Below are positions 1-11,374 of a stretch of DNA of 64,000 nucleotides, piece after piece. The notes below the pieces were generated by a model. The model ran no database searches, was not told where the DNA came from, and saw only the letters and a list, made by a program, of their open reading frames with translations. The stretch covers positions 25,723,883 to 25,787,882 of the forward strand of contig NC_088789.1 of NCBI RefSeq assembly GCF_949628265.1, written 5' to 3'. How positions within the stretch are numbered: position 1 is the stretch's first letter; every line of letters starts with the position of its first letter. The position numbers were made by a program, and so were the translations under genes. The stretch comes from Cloeon dipterum. Its lineage: Eukaryota > Arthropoda > Insecta > Ephemeroptera > Baetidae.

Positions 1-827
1 TTAGCTGGGGTGTGTGTTTATGCCAACAAATTGAGCCGGTTGTGCAGGCAGGGAGTGGTCGCCGCCCCGAGTGCAGTGTATGACTCACTCACACGCACTT
101 TCCAGGCCGAAATCGCAACAACTCTTCATCCCCAGGCCAAAAAAGATGCACTTTTTTATCTACAGGGATTTGCACTCGGCGTGTTTTATGCGCGTCGGCC
201 CTTCCTGGTTTGATAAATACGGATAGGAAATGGATGTGCCTGGCATCTGAAAAGATGGTCCGGCGGCGGCGGCGACGGCGACGGGGGAGTGCAATTCTCT
301 CCTTGAATCGAATTTATATCGCAACTAGTTTATTCTGAAAGCAGGGGTTTCGGCCAAAAAGGAGGAGCGGACAGATATTCATTTTTTACCGATCGGGTAG
401 AACATTTTCTCATTTCAAAGTGGTAGTTTTATTAATATAGTTTAGGGATTTATGAATTTACACGTTCCACCCGTTGGCCGACTGAAAATCGTGGGTTTAT
501 TTTGCGTAAAGGGCAGAATTTCCTTCACAAGCAAAACCGTGAAACCTAGCAAATCAAAGAAATTTATTTAGAAATCCATGGATTTATTTGTTTTAAAATT
601 ATAGAGAGCAAATTGTTTCTTATTTTCACCATCACTTGATTCAGTTACCTCTTTATACAATAAAATTGCTTTTAATTGCTCAATGATATAAACATTTCCT
701 GTCATATATTTGAAAAAAAATTGCAAACAATGCAAGCATAACAATGAATTTCTCTGTTGTCCATCAAGCTCCTCTAAAGATTGTTTATTTAATTAATTAT
801 TATTTTATTTATTAATTTCTTATAAAT
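1..827. other. Non-coding, no gene seen
   Basis: There is a moderately GC-rich stretch over about 1-300, then AT-rich DNA. A 67-codon open frame near the left edge has no recognisable domain, no splice context and no homologue known to me, so I do not call it a gene. Nothing else could be supported here. Confidence 0.5.
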
Positions 828-1270
828 TTAAAGAGGAATGATACTGCAAAAGCCTGGAAAATACTTGTTGCTAATGCATAAACTCATCCCTTAGGATTCA
901 GTTAAAGCCTAAATTGACCAACGAAGCACTGTAATTTTTTGAGGAAAATTGGCTGCAAAGTTAGCGTGCTTTTCAAATGGTAATGGCTGTCTCCTTACTT
1001 GACATCCGATTTAATTTCAAAACCAAGAGTTTCCCCAATAAGTGGAATACACCGTTGCACAGATCTCGGCGAGAGGAATCGGAATATGCCAAGAAAATAT
1101 GTTCAAGCACTGTAAATTTTGGAGAAAAGTGGCAAAAATTGAATTTTTACCGTATGAAGGTCCATTTTTATTATTGCAAATTGTTGAACAAATTGTTTAT
1201 CGATCAATTGTGTATGGCATCCAACAATTCAAATAATTTTCATTTGTTGCCCCGTATCATTCCCCTTTAA
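828..1270 (+). mobile_element. TTAA-flanked MITE, copy 1 (443 bp including target sites)
   Basis: This is one of four copies of a short element bounded by TTAA. Its ends are inverted repeats: AGAGGAATGATAC on the left, and GTATCATTCC followed by a short CT-ending tail on the right. TTAA target duplication is characteristic of the piggyBac superfamily, so a non-autonomous piggyBac-like MITE is the best reading. The copy carries a 97-codon open frame (977-1270) whose stop codon lies inside the right-hand TTAA. The frame is shared with copies 2 and 4. It has no resemblance to a transposase that I recognise. Confidence 0.85.
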
Positions 1271-1756
1271 ATCCGTTCAATATGAAAATTTAAAACTCCG
1301 TTTCTAAAATTTCGCTGAACCTTTAGCACATTTTCCTTTTTTCTCATGATTTTGTAATTCCCATGGGCTATTTTTTTGAAAATTCAGAGTTCAAGAGAGC
1401 AAAATATTTTAGAGAGAGTAAAAATGACCTCCTTAAAAGAAAGTTCGGCGCGGGAACTGCTCTCCACGCGGCAAATCCTTTCGCCTGTTCTTTGTGCCGA
1501 TTGAAGTGCATGCCCGTCTCGGATTGATATTCGAGAGCAATTTTATTGGAACGAGAGTCTATTATCTGCGGAAAAGAGGGAAAATAACTTTTTAATGGAT
1601 TTCACGGAGTGCAGACCAATCAAAGGCTGGCTCATTTCGTCGAGCTCGAGGGAGGGAAAAGGGCGGAATATCATGCGCCGGTGCAGCAACGAGAATTTGC
1701 CACTCAAAAAGTTTCTTCTTTGCGCTTCACCCTCTCTTTTCCTCGCTCTCTCTCGC

Positions 1757-1777
1757 CCGCTCTCTCTCTCTCTCTCT
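1757..1777. repeat. (TC)n microsatellite
   Basis: Uninterrupted TC dinucleotides next to further CTCT blocks. Simple repeat only. Confidence 0.8.
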
Positions 1778-3503
1778 GGCAGCAGTGTTTCAACTTTTAT
1801 TCCCTTTCCCCTATCATCATCAAGAGATTGCGAGCAGCACAAAACTTTTTCCCTCGCCCGCCCGCGCGTAGGAAGGGCCGGCTCCACGCACAAGGGGTGG
1901 CCACTTTGGGGGTGCCTTTTTCGCCGGTGCATGACGGATGTGCAAAATTTAATACTGGCAACTCGCTGGAGAATAAATATTGCAGCGCACGAGACAAAGA
2001 GGAGGAAAGAAAAGAAAGAGAGTGCGCGCGTCCATTTTTTGCTTTTGCTTTTCGTCTTATACATAAAAAGAAAAATACGTTTTTGTTATAGGGGTTGTGC
2101 GAGGGTGGAAAAAGGCTTTTGCTCCGAGCAAAGTTTCAAACCGTATGAGAAAAAGTTTTATATTGGAGTTGCGCTGACCTTTTGTATTGCAGTTTAAAAA
2201 TCAATTTTGCGCTTTCCATTTTGATCGTTGATTGAAAAAACATCTCGACCTTCGAAAGGCAAGGGTTGAAAGCACACGCTTTACAGAAAATTTGTGAACA
2301 ATCCGTTTTACCCCTTCTTGAAAAAGTATCTACGTACATTAAAATAAATTGAAATTCCCATTAGATAAATTATTTTTCACGCTTTTTGTGGAATTAAAAT
2401 ATTTATTTAATTAATGGAGGGCGAGCTATTTATATTTTAATGTTTTTCTTCTTTCATTTTATGTAATTTTCCTCCAGCATTGCCTTAAACAAAAAAATGA
2501 TTCTCTTTAAAACGGTTTAAGCTTAAAAAATTATCGGAATTCCTTAATTTGTCATCCTCCACTGAGAGAAAAATCCGTTCTGGCCAATATCCTGCTCCCA
2601 TTCCTTTTTAAATAATCTTTTGTTCGTAAAGTCGCAACCAAAAATTTAATTTTAATCCGTTTTCATCCCGTCTCTTCCCTCTTATTGCCGTTTCTCCCCC
2701 ATTCTGCACTGCAATAAATCAGACGCGAGCTCAGCTGCTGGCGAATGAGAGTGGAAAAACCATGTCGAATCGGTTGCCGAATTTTTTTCCCTAAAAAGCA
2801 GAGCAAAGAGGGTTTTTAACAGTGAATATAACGGGGAGCACATTGAACGCATCCCTCGCCGCATTTTAATCGGCGAGAGGGTGGGTGGGCAGGTGTGTTT
2901 AACTGCATCAGCCCCCGGTTGTCGGCGCCCATTTTGTGCCGCGGCTTCATTAATTTAAACAATGTATCCGAACTGCGGGGTGGAGAGGAGAAAAAGAGAC
3001 AAAGTAATATTCTGAAAAAAAAAATAAAAACGCCGCGAGCGAGACTGAACGCGCGTCTCATTTTCAAGATGGAAAATTAGTCAAATCCGTCTTGTGCGCT
3101 GCACGCGGGGGTTTAGCAGCAGGAAAATCAACGAGGGCTCGTTAAGGGAAGAAAAGGTTCGATTGGCGGCGTTTTAATTTAAATAATGCCTTCCGTTTCC
3201 TCTTTTATAAACTAGAGATGTATTTTTATTCTCGTCTTTCAAAGAGCTGCTTTCTTTATTCAAAAAATAAATAATACATATATTTTTCCTGAGAGACTAA
3301 CTTATGCGAATCAGTCGTTTGGACGGTTTGAACTACTTTCCGCGTCAATTGCAATCAAGCCGGGAATAAATTAGCCAAACGGAACGTTTCCACCGAAAAA
3401 TCGTTATATTTCCAACGTGTCAAAAGCTGAAATTCTTCCATCCAACGACTCGGCGGCGACACAATGAGATGCAGGGAAGTTCATTCAAATTACGCAATTG
3501 ATT

Positions 3504-3525
3504 GCTCTCTCTCTCTCTCTCTCTC
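3504..3525. repeat. (CT)n microsatellite
   Basis: About eleven uninterrupted CT dinucleotides. Simple repeat only. Confidence 0.85.
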
Positions 3526-5159
3526 CACCTCTCGTTTTCCTTTTTCTCACTCTCTGATTATTGTTATATTTCGCCGGGCGGATAAATTGGAAAGGAAAAT
3601 GCATTGTTAGTCAAATAAAAATGCAGAGTGGCTGACTTGATCAAAATATTTTCACCCTCGTGCGCGCGCCCTGCCTCTTGAATGCGTAATGTCAATCACG
3701 TATGCATGAAAATCAACTGCGATCATTATTACCGGAAACCCGCGACTTTTGTGTCACTATACTTCTTGATTTTTCACCGAATTTGAATAAATTCGAGCCA
3801 CACCGCGCACCCCTCCAGCTTATTCTTTCTCATTCGCGACGTCCGTTTTTCGCGCACTCACGCCAATATAATCCGGATCAGTTTATAACGACCACGTTTA
3901 AAATCTCCCGAATCGCTGTCACGATTTATTTTTATCTATTGATGGCTAAATAAAGGACATTGGAGGCGCAAAAAAATAAATGAAACGTCCACTACATTAA
4001 AAAACGAGCGCCTGACTACCAGAAAATCTGTCGCAAAGATTTTCTGGCTCACGTCCTTGACCACAAATTCAAATGGCACTATTTTTGTGTATCACCGTTG
4101 CAATTCACGAGGAAACTGCAACGCCACGCAATGAAATTTGCGTGAAACTATGAACATTGGTAAGAAGTTCCATGCGCTCTTCAAAAGAATTCACACATAT
4201 TCCTAATAGTTCTCACCGTAATTAAATATATATATTAGATTAATAAATTGAACTGTGCTGACGGTGTTGAAGATAGTTGTTGCTAGGTCTATCTCTCTGG
4301 ATGTTGTTTGTGCAAAGAGTGAGCAACACGCATCAGCGGAAATTCGAACATGTCTTTTACTGTGTAAATAACGTTTATCTATGATATATATAAAAGTGAA
4401 ATTTGTCACATATTTCACATATCAAAAGAACTGAATCAGAGGATTTTTAGCATTAATTTAAGTTCTTGGTTGTTAATTAATTAATTAATTAATTGTGTCT
4501 TGCCAAGCTCGAGGTTTCCACGTGAGTGATTTAAATTAAAAACATTCTTCCATTCACGCGGTTACTTCAATCTTAATATTTTCGCCAGTATTTTAGTGAT
4601 CGCAACGCGCTGCCGCCGACTCCCAAGTGGACGAAGCAGAGATTTGTATTTTTTATCAGATTTTCTGAGAGAAAAATCATCGTCACACTTCGGGAGACGT
4701 GCCAGCGCGTTTTATATAATCAAAATGGTTACTTAAATTCATAAGCTGAGTTGCGTCGATTGTCTCTTTTTTGTTCTTTCACGTTTGCAAAAAAATCCTC
4801 GTCAAAACTGAGCTCTGAAGTGTTCGTGCAATTATTTTTACAGAGGCGCGGAATTCTGTGCGTGTTTATGATGTACATTTTAGCGTAATACAGAAATGTA
4901 AAAGAAGATGAAGCACAGCAAGGTTCCTAATCCGTAAAAATGATCATTTGTCGCGCGTATGAAGCAAAATCAATTGATTCGTAATCGGTTCCTCTCACCC
5001 AAATGCTTGTACAAAAAAAATACATAGTCCGCTCTCACCCACATACATAAACACATACAATATTGCTATTTGCGTACATCTTTATTGTGATTGCAGCTTC
5101 CGAAAGATGGCTTATTCTGATTTCTGGTCCGATTATGCTGCGGAAAATTAATTTTGATC

Positions 5160-5755
5160 GACAATTTCACCCCAATAGATGGTCTTAGTTGTTAATTTAG
5201 ATTTTGAGGCATTTTTCACTCTAATTTCAGGCTCGATCCTGCTTTAAAATTATATCTTTTTATGTATTAGTCCTGCCAATCGCCGTGGAAACGCAAAGAT
5301 TTTTAACTTTGTTTGTTACTATTTAAAGACCGTCTCTGATGAAGTTTCTGAGCACACCAATCGATTCTTGAGGGTCGAATTAGATAGAGTGGATATTTTT
5401 CCGACCAAAACATGCAGCGCAACGTGCGAACCTTTTTTTCCCGCCAAAACAATATGAACGTATAGGCGAGAACTGCGCATGCGGCCGAGGAGAGGCGTCA
5501 CGTCAGCTGCTAGCAGCCGGCGGTTGGCGTTCACATTTACGTTCATATTGTTTTGGCGGAAAAAGGTTCGCACGTCGCGCTGCACTTTTTGGCCGGAGAA
5601 ATGTCCATTTTACCCTCAAGAATCGATTGGTGTGCTCAGAAACTTCGTCAAAGACGGTCTTTAACGGCGATTGGCTGAACCACAACAGTAAGATTGAGCA
5701 GAAGTGCCTGAAAACCGTAATTATACAACGGACACACCTGTTGGCGGCTTCAAAA
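5160..5755. mobile_element. Decayed fold-back element (family of 45406-45828), split by a second element
   Basis: The left part (about 5160-5322) and right part (5665-5755) resemble the two arms of the intact fold-back element at 45406-45828. Shared landmarks are the AGATGG sequence, the GAGGCATTTTT segment, CGCCGTGGAAACG, CGGCGATTGGCTGAACC, and TGTTGGCGGCTTC at the right end. The hairpin centre is interrupted by the TTAA-bounded element at 5323-5664. The outer limits are approximate because both ends are eroded. Confidence 0.6.
5323..5664. mobile_element. TTAA-flanked fold-back MITE with about 140-bp inverted arms
   Basis: The left arm starts TTAAAGACCGTCTCTGATGA. The right arm read backwards starts TTAAAGACCGTCTTTGACGA, and the two stay similar for about 140 bp, through GAGCACACCAATCGATTC and CCGCCAAAACAATATGAACG. 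A GC-rich loop of roughly 60 bp separates them. TTAA at both ends suggests a piggyBac-like target site. The insertion lies in the centre of an older fold-back element, so the two are nested. Confidence 0.85.
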
Positions 5756-7027
5756 ACAAACCAGATTAAATCTTTCGTCTAATTCACTTGCAAGAAGCTT
5801 TCAACACTAACGATTTACGCAGAAAGAATTTTTCGGTCGCAGACTTTGATAAAAAAAAGTTACATACATGTCAAAAGACGTGCCTTTCACTACCTCTCTG
5901 ACAGAGACGTTTAGTTGCAGTCACTACACTATAATATACATATATTATAGACACAACACAATTTTTCACGTATACACTCTTGAATAAGAAATGTATTGTC
6001 GACACACGCCGCGACCAATCGATATAATATATTATATAGATAGATAACAGCAGACGATGAATCCGTTCAAATACAGAATTTAATGTATAATCACGAGTAC
6101 AACAAATGGAAGCCTTGTGAACGAAAACTCAAGTTGCATCTCTTTGAAATATGCATATGAGAGATGAAATAAGCGAAAAACAGGGTCAAACTTTTCACCA
6201 AGTCGAGAGAAATTGATTGATAGCATCTTAGGAAAAACAAACACACAACACACACACACACTTTTTCCTGCACCGCGAACGAGAGATTCACTTTTGAAAA
6301 CGCAATTATTAAAAGAATCAAGCAGAGATATTTTTATGGGGTGAATGCAGATTTTTCTATTTCGAAATGTGTGTGTCGTCGTTTATATAGTAATCTTAAA
6401 TTATATATATGGAAAAATATTCCTCACGTGTAAATGTGTATTTTTGACTTCGGCGACTTGTGTCCGCACGACTGTCCGCCGAACGTTTCTACCTCACGCG
6501 TCCAGCAATAGTCTGACTGATTGCTCCTTTTGCTGTATTTTCTTATCGGAGAAATTATTATACAAACATACATATAAATATACCATATCTGGTCAATAGT
6601 GATTATTTGCAGATTTTACAAACAAACAAACAAACTCCTCAAACTGTTGAACAATAGCCGCAAAAATCAAATAGTTGTACTATTTATACCCTCGCTGTGC
6701 ATGCTGTGGAGAATTCGCTGGAAACATCATTTTGTGTTTTTGGTCTTATTAATATCACACACACACACAAACGCATCTACCTCTGACTTTACGCAAGAGA
6801 AATCATTGTTGAAATCATTTGTAATTTGTCATTAATAAATACTGTACAAAAAATTTTGAACAAACCATTCCGTGTCTCATTTAACTCTTTCCGCAACTCT
6901 TTAGGGAACTCGACACTCGACAAGAGAAAATCAATCAAGCAAATAAGGAAACATCGATGCATTGACGCAGGTCACTTAAAATTCTAGTGTTTAGTAGTTC
7001 CAAAATAACAGAAAAGTCATGTTTTGT
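5756..7027. other. Gene-free AT-rich region
   Basis: No exon or known motif was found. Short (TA), (CA) and (AC) runs occur near 5930, 6240 and 6760. Open frames here are short and AT-biased. Confidence 0.5.
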
Positions 7028-7458
7028 TTAAAGAGGAATGATACTGCAAAAGCTTGGAAAATGCTGGAAAACTCGTGCCTTAGGATTCAGTTAAAGCCTA
7101 AATTGACCTAAGGAGCGTTGTAATTTTTTGAGAAAATTGGCTGGAAAGTTAGCGTGCTTTTCAAATGGTTATGGCTGTCTCCTTACTTGAAATCCGATTT
7201 AATTTCAAAACCAAGAGTTTCCCCAATAAGTGGCATACACCGTTGAACAGATCTCGACGAGAGGAATCGGAATATGCCAAGAAAATATGCTCAAACACTG
7301 TAAACTTTGGAGAAAATTGGCAAAATTTTAATTTTTACTGTAGGAAGGTCCTTTTTTATTATTGCAAATTGTTGAACAAATTATTTATCGGTCAATTGTT
7401 TAAGGCGTCCAACAATTTAAATAGTTTTCAATTGTTGCTCAGTATCATTCCACTTTAA
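7028..7458 (+). mobile_element. TTAA-flanked MITE, copy 2 (431 bp)
   Basis: This is the same family as the copy at 828-1270, with the same TTAA borders and inverted ends. The 97-codon frame (7165-7458) is intact and again ends in the right-hand TTAA. A further hairpin element begins 13 bp downstream. Confidence 0.85.
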
Positions 7459-7471
7459 AGATATTATATGT

Positions 7472-7610
7472 ATCGTCCTGGTCCCGGCAAAATCGCGCAA
7501 CGTTCAACAAACACCCAAATTTTCATTGTCGAATTGAGTGTTGACCTTTTCTTGCAACAATTCGCGTTTGGTTGTTGAAAGTTACGCAATTTTGCCGGTA
7601 CCAGGACGAT
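7472..7610. mobile_element. Short hairpin MITE-like element
   Basis: The left end reads ATCGTCCTGGTCCCGGCAAA. The right end, reverse complemented, reads ATCGTCCTGGTACCGGCAAA, and similarity continues through the CGCAAC/CGTAAC and TTCAACAA segments for about 45 bp. The whole is about 139 bp with no coding capacity. No clear target duplication is visible, so the element type is open. Confidence 0.65.
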
Positions 7611-9100
7611 GTAAAAGATGATATTTATTTTTTTTTTGGAACGGAATTTTGATCTGTTGCTTGTCTTACCACCTCACCGTCGGTTTTCCACGCACTTTCG
7701 CAAATAAAATCCTCGTTGCCTCTCGCTTTCTATTTCCACTTAGACAAAATACGAACACCCAAGAAGCTTAGGGTTTAAAGTGGGTCAAAAAAGTGGGTAA
7801 TAAAATTTCGAAAAATACAGGTAACTCGCCTATATTGTTCATGTCATGCGCTGACCTTGTCCATTGTCCATTGTACCTTTTAACTCGTAGGCTCCATTTA
7901 TCTTCATTTCAGCGCTTTTGTGTCGCTTCGCAAAATGATTTTATGATTTTGCTGTTCCTTTGAAGTGGCAACTTTCAGAAGGTGGTAAAGAGGCGCAATA
8001 AAATCGTTTCGCTCCGCGTTTCACTTCTTCAAAAGGTGCAATAAACTAATAAAGTGCGTTAAATGTTCTTGGTATTTTTATTGTGGCCGAAAATGCTTAT
8101 GGGTCAACCCTTAGTTGGACCAAGTAATTTATTTTGTCGTCGAGCCGGCTTAAAAAACCCAATCCCCCTTCAACTAGGGAATAACTCAAACCTCATTCTT
8201 ACACGCTCTCAGAATAGAAATTTCAATGCATTTTAATTATTGCACATTCTTGTTCAATCACAGAGCGAAAAAGGTGCAGGAAAAACGGCTGAAAAAGCTT
8301 TCTAGGTGTAGCCTAGTGTCGTTCACTGTCCCTGCAACCTGAATTCCTAGCGAACGGAATTTTTCTGTTCCGTTTCTGCAAATTTCACAGTGATTTCAAT
8401 TTTTCCCGCGAAACTTTGTTAATATGAAACCCCAACCACACCAAAAAATTAGAAAAATCAAATGGAATCATGAGAGATAATTAAATTTGAAGTTTTTCTC
8501 GTGTTTTAAAAATTTTCAGCCCCACAACTTTTCCTGAAAAATGAATGCACAAGTTAGAAACCCGTTTCCGGTAGGTTAAATATTTTTAATTTTTGTCGAA
8601 GATAGCCAAAATATGAAAATATAGCTTATAGTTATATAATTGGTAACATTTACAGGGAAATTCATATTTTTCCTCCATCCAATGATTTTCTACATGCGAT
8701 TTTCGTTGAAAAACAAAAAATATACTCCGGAAAATGAACGTCAATTTGATGTTTCAAGCTGATTGAAAAATGTTCGTTTATTTTAATCGAACTTTTTGTG
8801 GCAGATTAAATATTTCTAACGCCTGCAATTTGCCGTATATGCAACCCGCTCGAATACAGTTTGAGTCAACGGTACCAATGCTGCTCTCTACCAGCTGGTT
8901 GCGCAACCGCCGCAACCACTAGCGGCACCAGCACAAGATTTTGAAAGCAGTTTAGCATTATTTCCGACTGTCATTCCGATTATTTCCAGATTTTACAGAT
9001 TATTGTCGCATCAGCTTACCAAATCGTTAAAAATAATTTTGTTTATTAGAACGCAATAAAAATTGAAGAAATTTTAATCGCCTGGAAGGTGAATTAAGAA
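7611..9100. other. Upstream region of the TMEM53-like gene, no gene seen
   Basis: AT-rich with no exon recognised. The segment nearest the gene (about 8820-9100) becomes more GC-rich and may contain distal promoter sequence. No confident TATA box was identified. Confidence 0.4.
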
Positions 9101-9460
9101 GAGTTTAAACCGGTTGTGCGCCACGCCCCCGTGATTACGAGTGGCCAGCGGCGAGTGTCACGCCACTGTTTTTGCTTCGGTTGTCTTTGCGTTGCCCTCG
9201 CCGCTGACGGCTGACGCTAGTAACTTGTTAGTTGTCCTTTTCTCGAGTGTGGCAGGTTGCTGAGGCCGAAGGGTTGAGCGCCTCTCTTCTCTCGCTGATA
9301 CGGAGACCGCATGTGCGATAAGACAGACGGTCTGAGATTTCCCCAATCGAATCGCTGTTTAGATAATCGGCTAGAGAGGACGTGTACCGTTCGACCCACG
9401 GCCGGCCAGTCTGCCACGATCCGAATTCCGACCTGGATTTCTCTACGATCGAATTAGCAG
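9100..9460 (+). other. Probable 5' UTR exon of the TMEM53-like gene
   Basis: A GC-rich segment ends in a strong donor (GCAG followed by GTGAGAAA, intron from 9461). The next credible acceptor on this strand is the one at 11361-11362, just before the TMEM53-like start codon. The transcription start is not determined; the left boundary is a guess based on composition. Confidence 0.45.
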
Positions 9461-11362
9461 GTGAGAAATTAATTATTTTTTGATTTGCATGAAGATATGA
9501 AGATTGCTCGTTAGGTTTTCTTTCAGAGCCCAGAATTTGAACGTAAACTCGTACTCCTGCACGATTTTCAACCCTTTGCGCACCGCACAGCTGCTTGACA
9601 GTTAGTTGTTTGTGTATTCTCCGGTCGCTGCATCCTGTCGATGAATTGCGAAATTACTGAGACTGATTGTCGAGCGTTCTGTTCTGAAATAGGTTTTAGT
9701 CCCGTAACTCGTAAGAGGACTGCTTTTTGAGCATTTTAAATTAAATTAACGCCGCTTTCAAGAGTCTCAAGCCTCAAACCGGCAAAAAAATAATCCGCAT
9801 GAGAAAATTTATCGATTTCTCGTGGTGCGCCTGCTTTCCCTTTGCTGCATTTCTTGTGCATTGTGAATATTATGGTGGATTTCTCGACGGCCTTCAAAAG
9901 ACACGTTGTGTCTGCGGCTTTCTTTGCTGGCCACAGAAAAATCGCGTCACTCTCTCATTCAGGCCCTAGTCAAATTGTTATTTTCGTCTCTTTTCTCGTG
10001 ACTTCATCAAATTCGCGTTCGACACCATGACTTGTAATATTTTACTACTACTAAGGAGCATTATTATCATTAGAAAGGAGCGAAGCTAAATTCGTTTGTC
10101 CTTGAAAAATCGTAATTGCCGGATAAATTTCACATTGAAAAACGGTTGAATGGCTTTTAAAATAAAAACACTTAATTTATTCCAATCTCAATGACAAATA
10201 TTAAAATTAATTACAGTTGAAAATTTTTTTAATTAATACGATTGGTTGAAGGGTGCTTTTTATTCACTTTATTAAATTTAGAACAATTTAATTTTTCAGT
10301 GTTTTAGTATTGGACCACAGATTATGAAAATATTTAAAACGTCCTTAGTAACATTAAAAAAATCTTGTCGCGTTGTGAGCAGAAAAGAAAGCAGCCGCTT
10401 ACTGATAGATAAAAAGATACATATTCTTTGATTGCGACATGTCCACGTCCACGCGCTGCGCGACTGCTTACAACGACCTGCTCAATTGCTCGCTCGCTCG
10501 GCCAGTCTTCTTGATTATCTCTTCCAGAGCAGAGACAAAGCACGCATGTTAATAGAATGATTTAGGCCAGCTTACCGATTATTTTGGTCGCTTTATCTCG
10601 TGGGTTTTCTCAAGCCATCAACTCCAAAATGTAAGAAAGCTTCAAACTGGTTGTAAGCCATTTCAATTTTTATTTCGATTGTAGAATTTAGCGGAATTTA
10701 GTGTTGATTTTATTTTAAATTGATATAATTTCGGATCTGTCCCAACCAGAGGAGTGTGTCAAGGAGCCCAGAATGAAAAAAAACAACGTAATTTCATTGC
10801 CTACTAAATCGTATTTTAATTATCATCTTAGTTGCAGCTTCCAGTAGATTAATTATTTCATAGATAAGCGTAAGAACAGGAGTACAAAACTGTAATAAAT
10901 CACGATCAGAAATTTCGCATATTAAATAAAATTCTTTGTGTACAACAAATAATTTAACACGGTTTAACTGTTAAAAAAAATTAAAGGTAAAGCAATTTAA
11001 TATTTTTAGCATTTTTGAACGGTTGAAATGGCTTATAATTGCATGATTTATGCTCGATTATCTTCCCACAACGATTGGTTTCTCAGAAAAAAAAATTAAT
11101 TGGTAGTTATGATCAGCTAGTAACCAAAACCTTCTTTGAATTTTTACTGAATGCAGACATTTTTTGTGTTTCAGACTCCATTGCGCTTGTCACTGTCCCA
11201 GCTTTCAAGCTTGCAAGAAATGGCTCTGTTTAAATTTTCCAAGTCATTGACATCACTGAGCTTAGTTAGTCCGAGACAGCCCGCCTTCGGTCTCAAGGTA
11301 GGATTGGAAAACATCCGATCGCTTCGATTTCAAGGTCTTAATCGAAATTCGCCTGCTTGCAG
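9461..11362 (+). other. First intron of the TMEM53-like gene (1.9 kb), nothing else seen
   Basis: AT-rich sequence between the putative UTR donor at 9461 and the acceptor ending TTGCAG at 11362. No additional exon or repeat could be supported. Confidence 0.4.
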
Positions 11363-11374
11363 CTGGTCGGTGCC

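Larger units (their letters stand above)
1271..5159. other. Gene-free AT-rich region with CT microsatellites
   Basis: No exon, RNA gene or conserved protein motif was recognised. A moderately GC-rich part (about 1440-2100) has several overlapping open frames, but these are compositional and dominated by a TC-repeat-encoded Ser/Leu run. Pure CT tracts lie at about 1757-1777 and 3504-3525. A TTAA/TTAATTAA tract is near 4480. Confidence 0.5.

Noticed and set aside
1595..2197. 200-codon plus-strand open frame and overlapping frames
   Set aside because: Dominated by a TC-repeat-encoded Ser/Leu tract. There is no splice or domain support, and overlapping frames of similar length occur on both strands.
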